Shown here: piece by piece, positions 44,162 through 52,465 of the stretch
Numbering within the stretch: the stretch's first letter is position 1
Layout: each line of letters begins with the position of its first letter
Assembly: GCA_047633175.1 (NCBI GenBank)
Contig: JBLIEQ010000001.1
Span: 340,914-404,913 of the forward strand
Reading direction: 5' to 3'
DNA length: 64,000 bases
Source of the DNA: Motiliproteus sp047633175
GTDB taxonomy: Bacteria > Pseudomonadota > Gammaproteobacteria > Pseudomonadales > Balneatricaceae
Notes under the pieces: generated by a model
The model's input: the letters and a program-made list of their open reading frames with translations, nothing else
What the model was told of the DNA's origin: nothing
Databases searched by the model: none
Position numbers and translations under genes: made by a program

Positions 44162-45811
44162 ATGCCGACTCGGTTCCCCCTGTTCGCCTTCGGAACACTG
44201 TTACTGATTGCCCTGATCGCGCCGCTATGGCCCGGTATTCTCTGGGTATTGTTGATCGCCATCCCGCTGCTATTAATAGGACTCTACGACCTGCTCCAGA
44301 GCCGCCACTCGCTGCGGCGTAACTTCCCGTTATTTGGCCGCGGACGCTGGTTTATGGAGTGGCTACGCCCCTTTGTCCGTCAATATCTGGTGGAGTCGGA
44401 TACCGACGGCGTACCGATCAGCCGCATGTTCCGCAGCATCGCTTACCAGCGAGCCAAGGGGGCACAAGAAACGGTCCCCTTCGGCACCCAACTGGATACC
44501 TACAGAACCGGTTACGAGTGGATAGGACACTCTCTGGCGGCGATCAATGCCACCGAGGTCGAACACGAGTTGCGGGTCACCATCGGTGGACCCCAATGCC
44601 GCCAGCCTTACCAGGCGAGCATTCTCAATATTTCAGCCATGAGCTTTGGAGCGATCAGCCGCAACGCGGTGTTGGCGCTGAGCCAGGGCGCCAAGGCCGG
44701 CGGCTTTTATCACAATACCGGCGAAGGCGGGATCAGCCCCTATCACCTCGACGGCGGCGGCGACCTCGTCTGGCAGATCGGCACCGGTTATTTCGGTTGC
44801 CGGGATAGCGAGGGGCGTTTTTGCCCCGATAGTTTTCGCGAGAAGGCGCGGCTACCGACGGTCAAGATGATCGAGATCAAGCTGTCCCAGGGCGCCAAGC
44901 CCGGTCATGGTGGCATCCTGCCGGCGGCCAAGAACACCCCGGAGATCGCCATTATTCGGGCGGTCCCTGAAGGCACTGATGTGGTATCACCGCCGACGCA
45001 CAGCAGCTTCAGCACCCCTGTCGAGCTGCTCGATTTCGTACAGAAACTGCGTGAGCTGGCCGATGGCAAGCCCATCGGCTTTAAGCTTGCCATCGGCCGC
45101 GAAAGCGAATTTGTCGCTCTCTGCAAAGCCATGGTAAAAACCAACATCTATCCGGATTTTATTACCCTGGACGGCGGCGAAGGGGGAACCGGGGCGGCGC
45201 CGCTGGAATACAGCAACTCGGTCGGCATGCCTCTGCGCGATGCGTTGGCGTTCGTCGATAACTGTCTGACCGGCTTTGGCCTGCGCCAGCACATTCGTAT
45301 CATCGCCTCAGGCAAGATTCTGACCGGGTTCCATATCGTCAAGAATTTAGCGCTGGGGGCGGACCTGTGCAACAGCGCGCGGGGCATGATGCTCGCGCTG
45401 GGGTGTGTGCAGTCGCTGACCTGTAACAGTAACCACTGCCCCACCGGCGTTGCCACCCAGAACCCGGCCCTCTACCGCGGCTTGGTGGTGAGTGATAAGG
45501 CCGTGCGTGTCACCCAGTTTCAGAAGAAAACCCTAGCGGCGACCGCCGACCTGATCTCCTCGGCAGGGCTGCGCCATACCACCGAGCTGACACGCACCCA
45601 TATCTTCCGCCGAGTCAGTCAGGAGCGCGTTAAACGCTACGACCAGGTGTTTCCCTACATCACCCCAGGCTGCCTGCTCACGGACGCTATTCCCGAAGCC
45701 TTTCAACTGCATATGAAGGAGGCCAGTGCCGAGAGCTTTATGCCCGAACGCTGCGTGACCGAGATCGACAAACAACATCAGCCTGTCGACAAGCGCCTGA
45801 GCCAGGCCTGA
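44162..45811 (+). CDS. FMN-binding glutamate synthase-like protein
   Basis: Protein of 549 residues with two N-terminal hydrophobic segments (about 8-45) and then a stand-alone copy of the GltB synthase domain: MSFGAISRNAVLALSQGAKA, IKLSQGAKPGHGGILPAAKN, ITLDGGEGGTGAAPLEY and the 3Fe-4S cysteines in CVQSLTCNSNHCPTGVATQ. It lacks the glutaminase and GXGXG domains. Such membrane-anchored GltB-like proteins are widespread but their substrate is not settled. bluB starts 85 bases downstream in the same direction, but no functional link is established. Confidence 0.9.
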   Translation: MPTRFPLFAFGTLLLIALIAPLWPGILWVLLIAIPLLLIGLYDLLQSRHSLRRNFPLFGRGRWFMEWLRPFVRQYLVESDTDGVPISRMFRSIAYQRAKGAQETVPFGTQLDTYRTGYEWIGHSLAAINATEVEHELRVTIGGPQCRQPYQASILNISAMSFGAISRNAVLALSQGAKAGGFYHNTGEGGISPYHLDGGGDLVWQIGTGYFGCRDSEGRFCPDSFREKARLPTVKMIEIKLSQGAKPGHGGILPAAKNTPEIAIIRAVPEGTDVVSPPTHSSFSTPVELLDFVQKLRELADGKPIGFKLAIGRESEFVALCKAMVKTNIYPDFITLDGGEGGTGAAPLEYSNSVGMPLRDALAFVDNCLTGFGLRQHIRIIASGKILTGFHIVKNLALGADLCNSARGMMLALGCVQSLTCNSNHCPTGVATQNPALYRGLVVSDKAVRVTQFQKKTLAATADLISSAGLRHTTELTRTHIFRRVSQERVKRYDQVFPYITPGCLLTDAIPEAFQLHMKEASAESFMPERCVTEIDKQHQPVDKRLSQA

Positions 45812-45896
45812 ACCGCTGATCCTGTTCCTCTATAATGTCGGACCGGGTTGAGGTTAGCCCCGGCCCGGCGCTCTACCTTTACAGCAAAGGAAAATC

Positions 45897-46640
45897 ATGG
45901 AAGACCCAGTAACAGATCATCAAGCCGAACCGTTCTTCACCGCTGAGGAGCGACAGGGACTGTACAAAACGATCTTCAACCGCCGGGATGTCCGGGGGCA
46001 GTTCAAACCCGACCCCATTACCGATGAGGTCCTGAGCCGGGTGCTCTACGCCGCCCACCACGCCCCTTCGGTCGGTTTTATGCAACCCTGGAACTTTATC
46101 CTGGTACGCGCTGACGACGTCAAACAACGGGTGCACAGTGCCTTTAACGAGGCCCACCAGGAAGCGGCACAGATGTTTGACGGCGAAAAACGTGATCTCT
46201 ACAAGTCCCTCAAACTGGAAGGGATCCTCGAATCTCCCGTCAATATCTGTATCACCTGCGACCGCGATCGTACCGGGCCGACGGTACTCGGCCGGACCCA
46301 TAACAAGACCACTGATCTGTACAGCAGCGTCTGCGCCGTACAAAATCTGTGGCTGGCAGCTAGAGCCGAGGGCCTGGGTGTGGGCTGGGTGAGCATTATC
46401 AAGGAGCAGGCCTTGCAACAGGCCCTGGGGATCCCGGAGAACATCGTCCCCATCGCTTATCTCTGCGTCGGCTATGTCAGCCATTTTAACCGCCAGCCTG
46501 AGCTGGAAACCGCCAAATGGTTACCCCGCCTGCCGCTGCAAGAGCTGGTCTCCTTCGAGCAATGGAATAACCCCAAATCCGGGATCGAAGAGTCACTGAT
46601 CGCTCAGATCGAACGGGACCGGGATTTCCCCGCACTCTAG
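45897..46640 (+). CDS. bluB: 5,6-dimethylbenzimidazole synthase BluB
   Basis: Nitroreductase-fold enzyme of 247 residues that cleaves reduced FMN with oxygen to make dimethylbenzimidazole, the lower ligand of cobalamin. The start region FNRRDVRGQFKPDPI and the blocks HHAPSVGFMQPWNFIL, YSSVCAVQNLWLAARAEGLG and GWVSI distinguish BluB from ordinary nitroreductases. AAAGGA lies 5-6 bases before the ATG. Its stop overlaps the convergent cobD end by four bases, in a cobalamin cluster. No riboswitch was seen directly upstream. Confidence 0.93.
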   Translation: MEDPVTDHQAEPFFTAEERQGLYKTIFNRRDVRGQFKPDPITDEVLSRVLYAAHHAPSVGFMQPWNFILVRADDVKQRVHSAFNEAHQEAAQMFDGEKRDLYKSLKLEGILESPVNICITCDRDRTGPTVLGRTHNKTTDLYSSVCAVQNLWLAARAEGLGVGWVSIIKEQALQQALGIPENIVPIAYLCVGYVSHFNRQPELETAKWLPRLPLQELVSFEQWNNPKSGIEESLIAQIERDRDFPAL

Positions 46641-47749
46641 CTCAACACGACCAACGTACTCAATGCGGCACCGAGTCGCTGCCAGGCGTGCTCATTGGCG
46701 GGCAATCCCAGCCGCAACAGCTGGGGTTGGGGCTGGGGCTGGGACTGCTCAAAATAGCGGATCAGCACGCCGCGTTCTGCCAGTTGCCGGAAGATACCAG
46801 CAGCGGTCCCTGGCGGAGCATCATCGATACCATCCCCTACCCCATCCCCTATAGAAACGGTACAAAACAGCGGTGTCGAGGCACAGCGCCAGGGCTGTTG
46901 CTGCGGTTGCGATCCCTGCTGCGACTGTAGTTGTGACTGTAGTTGCAACTGTAGTTGTGGCAACGACAGTAACAACGCCTCCAGCCGTCGGCTTTCCAGG
47001 CCTAACCGCCGCCTCATCTGTGTCTGCCATTGACTATCCTCTAAGGCGATAGCACCCGCCCAGCGCGCCACACTCGACACCGACCAGACGGGCTGCAACT
47101 CAGCGATAGCCTCTAGCAGTGCGGCCGAGGCCCAGACGAAGCCCAGGCGAATACCCGCCAGGCCGAAAAACTTACCCACCGAGCGCAGTACGATCAGGCC
47201 TTCGCGTGGCGTTTCCCCGATCAGGCTTAGCAGGCCGCTGTCCGGGCTGGCATCCAGGAAGGCTTCATCCACGACCAGCCAGCCCCCGTGCAGCCGCAAC
47301 ACCGCCAGCCAGCGCAGCAAACGCGGAGCGGACAGGCATTCGGCCGTCGGGTTGTTGGGCCGAATCACGACCACCACATCCAGCTGCGGCAAGCGCGCTT
47401 CCAGCTCGGCGGCGTTTAGGGCTGCCACGCTGTGCCCGTGACGCTGCCACTGATAGCCATATTCGGCATACGCCGGTGAGAGTATGCCCACCCGTCCCGG
47501 CGCTCTCAGCCGTGGCAGGCTCTCGATAGCGGCCTGGCTCCCCGACACGGGCAGTATACTTTCAGAGCCATAATAACCGGCTGCGACCGCGTGCAGCCGA
47601 TCCCCCTCATCCGGCAGCTGCTGCCAGACCGCTGCCGGCACCTTCGGCAGGGGATAGGGATGCGGATTGATGCCGGTCGACAGATCTATCCATTCGTCGA
47701 TGGGAATCGAAAAGCGTTGCGCCGCCTGGTGCAGGCGTCCGCCATGGAC
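46637..47749 (-). CDS. cobD: Threonine-phosphate decarboxylase (CobD/CobC), start unresolved
   Basis: PLP enzyme that makes aminopropanol phosphate for the cobalamin side chain. Conserved text begins HGGRLHQAAQRF, then WIDLSTGINPHPYPLP, and the PLP-binding Lys lies in RSVGKFFGLAGIRLGF. No ATG, GTG or TTG occurs in frame before HGGR; the first is GTG 47641, which would remove these conserved blocks. A GTG at 47760 (reading V-I-H-P) is one frame off, so a single-base deletion near 47747-47752 may have broken the start, or a rare start codon is used. The end given is the last codon before HGGR. A Gln-rich insertion (LQLQLQSQLQSQQ) is unusual. Confidence 0.75.
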   Translation of the reverse strand, partial: VHGGRLHQAAQRFSIPIDEWIDLSTGINPHPYPLPKVPAAVWQQLPDEGDRLHAVAAGYYGSESILPVSGSQAAIESLPRLRAPGRVGILSPAYAEYGYQWQRHGHSVAALNAAELEARLPQLDVVVVIRPNNPTAECLSAPRLLRWLAVLRLHGGWLVVDEAFLDASPDSGLLSLIGETPREGLIVLRSVGKFFGLAGIRLGFVWASAALLEAIAELQPVWSVSSVARWAGAIALEDSQWQTQMRRRLGLESRRLEALLLSLPQLQLQLQSQLQSQQGSQPQQQPWRCASTPLFCTVSIGDGVGDGIDDAPPGTAAGIFRQLAERGVLIRYFEQSQPQPQPQLLRLGLPANEHAWQRLGAALSTLVVLS

Positions 47750-47795
47750 GGGTGGATCACTGGCTGCGGGCGCGCAGAGCGGCGGCTTGACTGAG

Positions 47796-48794
47796 CTAGA
47801 GATAAAGACCTCCCGCCTGGCTGTATACGATCCTGAGCAGATCCGTGCCGAGCAGCAGCATCACCCACAACACCAGGGTCTGGGTAACCAGCCGCAGCGC
47901 CCGGACGATATCCTGGGCGCGGGGCGGCTGGCCCTCTCCGAGCAGGGGCTTGTTATGCCAGAGCCCCTGATAACGTGTCGCTCCTCCCAGGATCACCCCC
48001 AGGCCACCGGCACCGGCAGTAATCACCGGCCCGCCGTTAGGACTGGCATGGGTAGCCGCCTGCGCTTTCCAGCATCGGAATGCCGCCCGGGTATCCGTTA
48101 ACAGGGCATAACTGAGGGCGGTGCAGCGCGCAGGCAGATAGTTAAGCAGGTCATCGAGCTTAGCCGCCGCCCAACCGAAGTCGCTGTAGCGGTCGCTGCG
48201 ATAACCCCAGCTCGCATCCAGGGTGTTTACTAACCGATAGAAGAGCGCCCCAGCACCGCCTGCAATCACAAACCAGAACAGCGCCCCGAAGAGGGCATCG
48301 TTACCATTTTCCAGGACCGACTCTGTGGCTGAGACCTCGATATCCAGCGCCTCGGGGTCGCGACTGACGATCCGGGCAGTAAGCTCGCGCGCCAGGCCTT
48401 CGTCCTGCTGCTCGAGCGCCTCACAGATGGGACGACCGTGATCCCATAAGCTACGGTGACCGATACTCAGATAAAGCAGTGCCGCCTCGAGCAGGCCGCT
48501 CAAACTCCACAGCGCCCCCCCAATCTCCCCAGCACTGCGGCCTACCAGCAACCACCACAGCAGCGGCAGCGGTAAGCACAGCAGCAGCAGCCCCAGCACA
48601 CCGCAGAGCTTGCCGCATCCGAGAATCCTGACGAACCCGGGCAGAGACGTGGGCAGAGACGCGGGATGCTTCAGGTTCAGACGTTTCTCGACCCCTGCCG
48701 CCAGGGCGCCAAACCCCACGAGGGGATGCCAGCGCTTGGGCTCCCCTGCCAGCCAATCGATGCCTACCGCTGCCAGTACGCTCAGACCAATCAT
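47796..48794 (-). CDS. cbiB: Adenosylcobinamide-phosphate synthase CbiB
   Basis: Inner-membrane enzyme of 332 residues that attaches aminopropanol or its phosphate to adenosylcobyric acid. Recognised by GIDWLAGEPKRWHPLVGFG at the N-terminus, SRDPEALD, ATESVLENGNDALFGALFWF, NTLDASWGYRSDRYSDFGW and the C-terminal HASPNGGPVITAGAGGLGV with GGATRYQG. Five or so membrane segments. It precedes cobD on the same strand and follows cobO, so all three probably form one transcript controlled by the riboswitch upstream of cobO. Confidence 0.94.
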   Translation of the reverse strand: MIGLSVLAAVGIDWLAGEPKRWHPLVGFGALAAGVEKRLNLKHPASLPTSLPGFVRILGCGKLCGVLGLLLLCLPLPLLWWLLVGRSAGEIGGALWSLSGLLEAALLYLSIGHRSLWDHGRPICEALEQQDEGLARELTARIVSRDPEALDIEVSATESVLENGNDALFGALFWFVIAGGAGALFYRLVNTLDASWGYRSDRYSDFGWAAAKLDDLLNYLPARCTALSYALLTDTRAAFRCWKAQAATHASPNGGPVITAGAGGLGVILGGATRYQGLWHNKPLLGEGQPPRAQDIVRALRLVTQTLVLWVMLLLGTDLLRIVYSQAGGLYL

Positions 48795-48813
48795 CGAGGG
48801 CCTGCGCGCTCTG

Positions 48814-49518
48814 TCACAGCTCGACCCCTTTTTGCGCCTTCACACCGGCCTCATAGGCATGCTTGATCACCTGCATCTCGGTGACCGTATCGGCAATATC
48901 GATCAGGGCCTGGGGGGCACCGCGTCCGGTAATCACCACATGCTGCTGCGACGGACGGCTCTCGACGGCCTTGATCACGGTATCCAGATCCACATACTTA
49001 TATTTAAGCGCGATATTCAACTCATCCAGCACCACTAGCGCCACAGATGCATCATTAAGTAGCGCGTCAGAGCGCGCCCAGGCCTTGGTGGCGGCCGCGA
49101 TATCACGCGCCTTATCCTGAGTCTCCCAAGTAAAGCCTTCGCCCATCACATAATACTGCACCTCCGGAAAACGCCGGAAAAACGCCTCTTCGCCGGTACT
49201 GAACGCGCCTTTAATAAATTGCACCACACCTACCTGCATGCCATGGCCCAGTGCTCTTGCGACCATCCCGAAGGCGGAGCTGCTCTTGCCCTTGCCATTA
49301 CCGGTATGCACCAGACAGACACCACGGTCCTGATCTGCCTGGGCAATAGACTGATCTATAAATTCTTTCTTACGCTTCATCCGGGCCAGATAGCGTGCCT
49401 CGCGCTGTGCCGCGGCCGAATCCTCAATCGAGCTTTCAGCGTCTTGAACAGAACCTTCAGCGCCTTCAGCGCCTTCAGCTTTTTGAGTGGCGCTATTAAG
49501 CGTGTTGTTGCTGCTCAT
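48814..49518 (-). CDS. cobO: Cob(I)yrinic acid a,c-diamide adenosyltransferase
   Basis: Protein of 234 residues of the CobO/BtuR family, which adenosylates the corrinoid cobalt with ATP. The modified P-loop is GNGKGKSSSAFG, the DELN motif VVLDELNIALKYKY, and the C-terminus VVITGRGAP with ADTVTEMQ. The N-terminal 50 residues are variable and hold an AEGAEGAEG repeat before RMKRKKEFIDQSIA. The start ATG at 49518 overlaps a small upstream frame. It is the first enzyme gene after the cobalamin riboswitch. Confidence 0.94.
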   Translation of the reverse strand: MSSNNTLNSATQKAEGAEGAEGSVQDAESSIEDSAAAQREARYLARMKRKKEFIDQSIAQADQDRGVCLVHTGNGKGKSSSAFGMVARALGHGMQVGVVQFIKGAFSTGEEAFFRRFPEVQYYVMGEGFTWETQDKARDIAAATKAWARSDALLNDASVALVVLDELNIALKYKYVDLDTVIKAVESRPSQQHVVITGRGAPQALIDIADTVTEMQVIKHAYEAGVKAQKGVEL

Positions 49519-49702
49519 CGTATTTTTGCTCCTGAATAACGGCTTTTACGGGTGATAGAGTTACAGAGACCAACGTTATAGAGGCCCGAGATTCAACAAC
49601 TGCCGGTGCCGTATACGTGGCAATAACCAGGCGTTTATCGGGAGGCGTCAAAGGGGGGTAACAACAGGCCGTTGCTACGGCAGAATCGGGGATTTTATGC
49701 AT
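49496..49702 (-). CDS. Small frame between the riboswitch and cobO
   Basis: Encodes 68 residues (MHKIPDSAVATACCYPPLTP at the start) with no recognised domain. AGGAAC lies 7 bases before its ATG and its end overlaps cobO by 23 bases, as expected of a translationally coupled leader. The text is Val/Ala/Thr-rich with a CC pair. It may be a true small protein, a coupling leader, or chance. Confidence 0.35.
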   Translation of the reverse strand: MHKIPDSAVATACCYPPLTPPDKRLVIATYTAPAVVESRASITLVSVTLSPVKAVIQEQKYDEQQQHA

Positions 49703-49869
49703 TGTTTAGTTCCTGAACATGCCCGCCGCATGTCAATTAAATGAACGGCATAAGCGCTTCAGGAGATAACAGCAACAGTCTGGTTACTCAACGTAGAGAG
49801 GTAACCGCTGCCGTTATGATAGCCCTCCGCTATGCCGACTGAGTCTGTTTATGGCCGGTTCCGGACTGA

Positions 49870-50030
49870 CGAGCGGACCTGCCAACCAGGTCGTCCCATG
49901 CGGTGCACAGAGGCCTGAAGACTGTCTGACTCGATTACCGTTGCGGGGGCAGTGTTGGCTACGCCACGTCAAAAAGATGACCCGGCACCAACTTCCCGTT
50001 TAAAACCCTGCGATAACGCAGGACTACCAA
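49870..50030 (-). promoter_or_regulatory. Cobalamin riboswitch
   Basis: On the minus strand the B12-box text CACTGCCCCCGCAACGGTAA is present (plus strand 49936-49955), preceded by CGGGAAGTTGGTG (plus strand 49987-49999) and followed by the closing arm with GACCTGG and CAGGTC. The hairpin CCTGCGTTATCGCAGG precedes it. These are the hallmark elements of the AdoCbl aptamer. It lies upstream of the cobO-cbiB-cobD group and should switch it off when cobalamin is abundant. Limits are approximate. Confidence 0.88.
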
Positions 50031-50294
50031 AAAGCAGACCGCATTCTAGGAAGATGCGCCCGCAGGGTCAACCTGATGGCCGCTGAAGACACCTAATCAA
50101 CAACCGCGCCTTTTCCTCTAAGCGGCTAGTCGCTGGCAGTAGCGATCAGGGAAGAGGGCCGTTGAAAAGCTGATGCTGATGCTGATTTTAGACCTTAATT
50201 ATCATTTCCAACCTATAAAAATTTGTTTAAAATAATTTACAAATAAACCATGGCCATTATCACAAGGCCTTTTATCTAGGGCTAGCGGTGAGAT

Positions 50295-51329
50295 ATGAAC
50301 TCTTTTGAAAACTGGGATGAGCTTTGTGATGCTTTTCGTGCCGTTGGTGGGGTCGTGGATAATGTCAGCATCCGCTCACAAAACAATAATCGAAGTTTGT
50401 TTGCGCTTGACCCATCAAAACCGATACTTATACATCTGCCGACATCCCTACAGGTTCCTATCGAGGATGTGGAGTTAGAGGACGGCAACCTTGGTCTCCG
50501 GAAAGGATCTGATTTTTCAGAAGCATACAAAGAGTTTTTTCACCGATACCACAAATCCACCTCTTGGAGCCAGGGAGGGCGTAAAGATATTGAAGATTTC
50601 TTTTACCAGATGCAGGCGTTGCCTGAACGCGTTAAAGCTGTTCTCGAAAATAAATTCAACTTTCAGGCTTTCCTTAACGGAGGGGATGAAAGCGCTGTAC
50701 TAAACCGTTTTATTGAATCACGATCTATTCGTATCAATAAAAAAGCAGTGCTGATGCCCATGCTAGAACTGGCGAACCATTCTGCACGCGGAATGCCTTA
50801 TAAAATCTCCAACGGCATCACCCTTTCAGGAAATGTTAAATCTGAAGTGTTAGCTTTTTATTCCATGTCAGATAGCTGGCATAAATTCCGTGATTATGGT
50901 TTTGCAATACCAGAACGCTACGCCTTTAGTCAAGGCTACAATATAAAACGCCATCAGGGTCCAGGATTAATCAACGTACTGAATAATCTGTCTGCAAATG
51001 AAAAGCTAGAGGGTAAATTCTTTGCACCCCAGGTGACTAAAAAAGGGACTAGCGTGGATATATCCTATCTTATGATCGGCGATCGAGGCAATCTATCCGC
51101 GCCTAAGCACGTTTTTGACAAGGTCATCAGTGAACATCTTGGCAAGGGCGCTGACGAGTTTTTTGAAATCTTGTCATATAATAACAAGAATAAATTTCTG
51201 ACATTACTTGCAGCTTGTGAAGATGATGAAGGGCCGATGATCTCAACCCTGCGTACCGTGTGTCGCTACCAGTTAGAAGCGTTGTCACACTGTGTCTTTG
51301 GAAAATGGCCGGCAGCCGAAGACGCCTGA
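50295..51329 (+). CDS. SET-domain-like protein (putative lysine methyltransferase)
   Basis: Protein of 344 residues. The stretch NKKAVLMPMLELANHSARGM (about 147-166) matches the N-H-S core of SET domains of the Rubisco-LSMT/SETD type, and FYSMSDSWHKFRDYGFAIPE (about 188-207) matches the later YGF/V segment. An N-terminal region with FHRYHKS and a C-terminal helical part complete a layout like that class. Bacterial SET proteins are uncommon in this kind of genome and usually have host or self protein targets. I see no secretion signal. Orphan gene, no operon partner. The recognition rests on short motifs only. Confidence 0.55.
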   Translation: MNSFENWDELCDAFRAVGGVVDNVSIRSQNNNRSLFALDPSKPILIHLPTSLQVPIEDVELEDGNLGLRKGSDFSEAYKEFFHRYHKSTSWSQGGRKDIEDFFYQMQALPERVKAVLENKFNFQAFLNGGDESAVLNRFIESRSIRINKKAVLMPMLELANHSARGMPYKISNGITLSGNVKSEVLAFYSMSDSWHKFRDYGFAIPERYAFSQGYNIKRHQGPGLINVLNNLSANEKLEGKFFAPQVTKKGTSVDISYLMIGDRGNLSAPKHVFDKVISEHLGKGADEFFEILSYNNKNKFLTLLAACEDDEGPMISTLRTVCRYQLEALSHCVFGKWPAAEDA

Positions 51330-51397
51330 AGCCGCGGTACATATCCCTGTGTCGGGCCGAAGTCCAAACTGCACAGCCTAAAATCAATCCGAGCTCT

Positions 51398-52075
51398 TTA
51401 ATAGTGATAGAGCAAGCCGAAACGAACGGCTTGATCGGTGTAGTCCTGTTTCTCGACATCGCCATCGCCATAGACCAGGGCGGTGGAGAAATCAGTAGAA
51501 CCAAGGTCGGTATAGCGATACTCGATTTTGGCGGACAGGTTTCTTCCAATCAGGTGCTCCAGTCCCAGGCCTGCAGTCCAGCCAGCCTGCCATTCCGACC
51601 CGGACTCAGAGGGTGGGGTGGTATTAAGACTTTCGAAAGTTCTCTTGATATTGGCCATGGCAAAACCTGCGGTTACAAAAACCAGGCTCTGATCACTGTT
51701 GAACAGGTAACCTAGGCGCGGTCTTAATGAGAAAGCCCCCCGGACTTCCGTGGTGACCGGGTACTCTGCATCCGCGACCCCTGCTTCCATAGACAGTGAC
51801 GTGTCATTGGCAACGGCGACCTCCAGGTCGGTTTCAAGCCCCAGTATCAAATGCGGGTTAATGGCGATGTTGTAGCCTGCGACCAGCCCGAGAACCGCGC
51901 CAGAGGGCTCTGTCTGTTGGGTGGCACCACCCAGCCCTCCCTCATCATATTCCACACCATTATCACGACCCTCCAGATAGCCAAATTGGGCACCCACATA
52001 GGTGCCGGCAAACGGGTCGCCTGCAGCGGCGGTGAGCGGCATCAGCGCCAAGAACAAGAGTGTATTTTTATGCAT
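51398..52075 (-). CDS. Outer-membrane beta-barrel protein (Omp25/opacity-like)
   Basis: Protein of 225 residues. A signal peptide (LLFLALMPLTAAA) ends near residue 18, then GTYVGAQFGYLEG and alternating amphipathic strands (GLVAGYNIAI, LRPRLGYLF, GWTAGLGLEHLI, SAKIEYRYTDLG). It ends in an aromatic residue after QAVRFGLLYHY, the usual signal for BAM assembly of an eight-stranded barrel. The function is unknown; such small porin-family proteins vary widely. Confidence 0.85.
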   Translation of the reverse strand: MHKNTLLFLALMPLTAAAGDPFAGTYVGAQFGYLEGRDNGVEYDEGGLGGATQQTEPSGAVLGLVAGYNIAINPHLILGLETDLEVAVANDTSLSMEAGVADAEYPVTTEVRGAFSLRPRLGYLFNSDQSLVFVTAGFAMANIKRTFESLNTTPPSESGSEWQAGWTAGLGLEHLIGRNLSAKIEYRYTDLGSTDFSTALVYGDGDVEKQDYTDQAVRFGLLYHY

Positions 52076-52465
52076 AGCTTACTACCTATTAAGTGCATAC
52101 GTTTAAACGGCGGTCAGTTAAAACGTAATCAGACAACCGTGGTCTAGCGATGACTGGACCCATCCTGCCTAGCGTTAGGCTTATCAGCACCGACAGACGC
52201 ATACAACCAGGGTACTGATGATGGCCTGCCTTGACAGAGCACCCCCACCCAACATCGACCATCCCCTGCCCTGAGCCTATCCTTTAGTCCCAAATACCCA
52301 CCAAAGTTGTAGGGGATATTGTCGACAATTGATCTCCAGCCGCATACCTTGTAGCGGCTTACCGAGGCCTGGAAAGACTCAATCTCGGCGGCAGGTCCCA
52401 GCAGTACGCGCAAATAAAAATAATAGCGACGGAACGACTCACACTATTATGTAAAGGATAAATCC
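52076..52465. other. Intergenic region between the barrel gene and the permease gene
   Basis: No gene is convincing; an 89-codon minus-strand frame (52144-52413) has no known motif. GCCTAGCGTTAGGC (52168-52181) is a near-palindrome with a GTTAGGC core but no matching partner arm. AAAGGATAAATCC gives a ribosome-binding site for the permease gene. Confidence 0.45.

Noticed and set aside
47686..47868. A 60-codon frame with ATG at 47746-region as the true start of cobD
   Set aside because: It is in a different frame from the conserved HGGR block and ends before the rest of the gene.
52168..52181. GCCTAGCGTTAGGC as a second attC boundary
   Set aside because: It has the GTTAGGC core but no matched left boxes or long central stem within a cassette distance.
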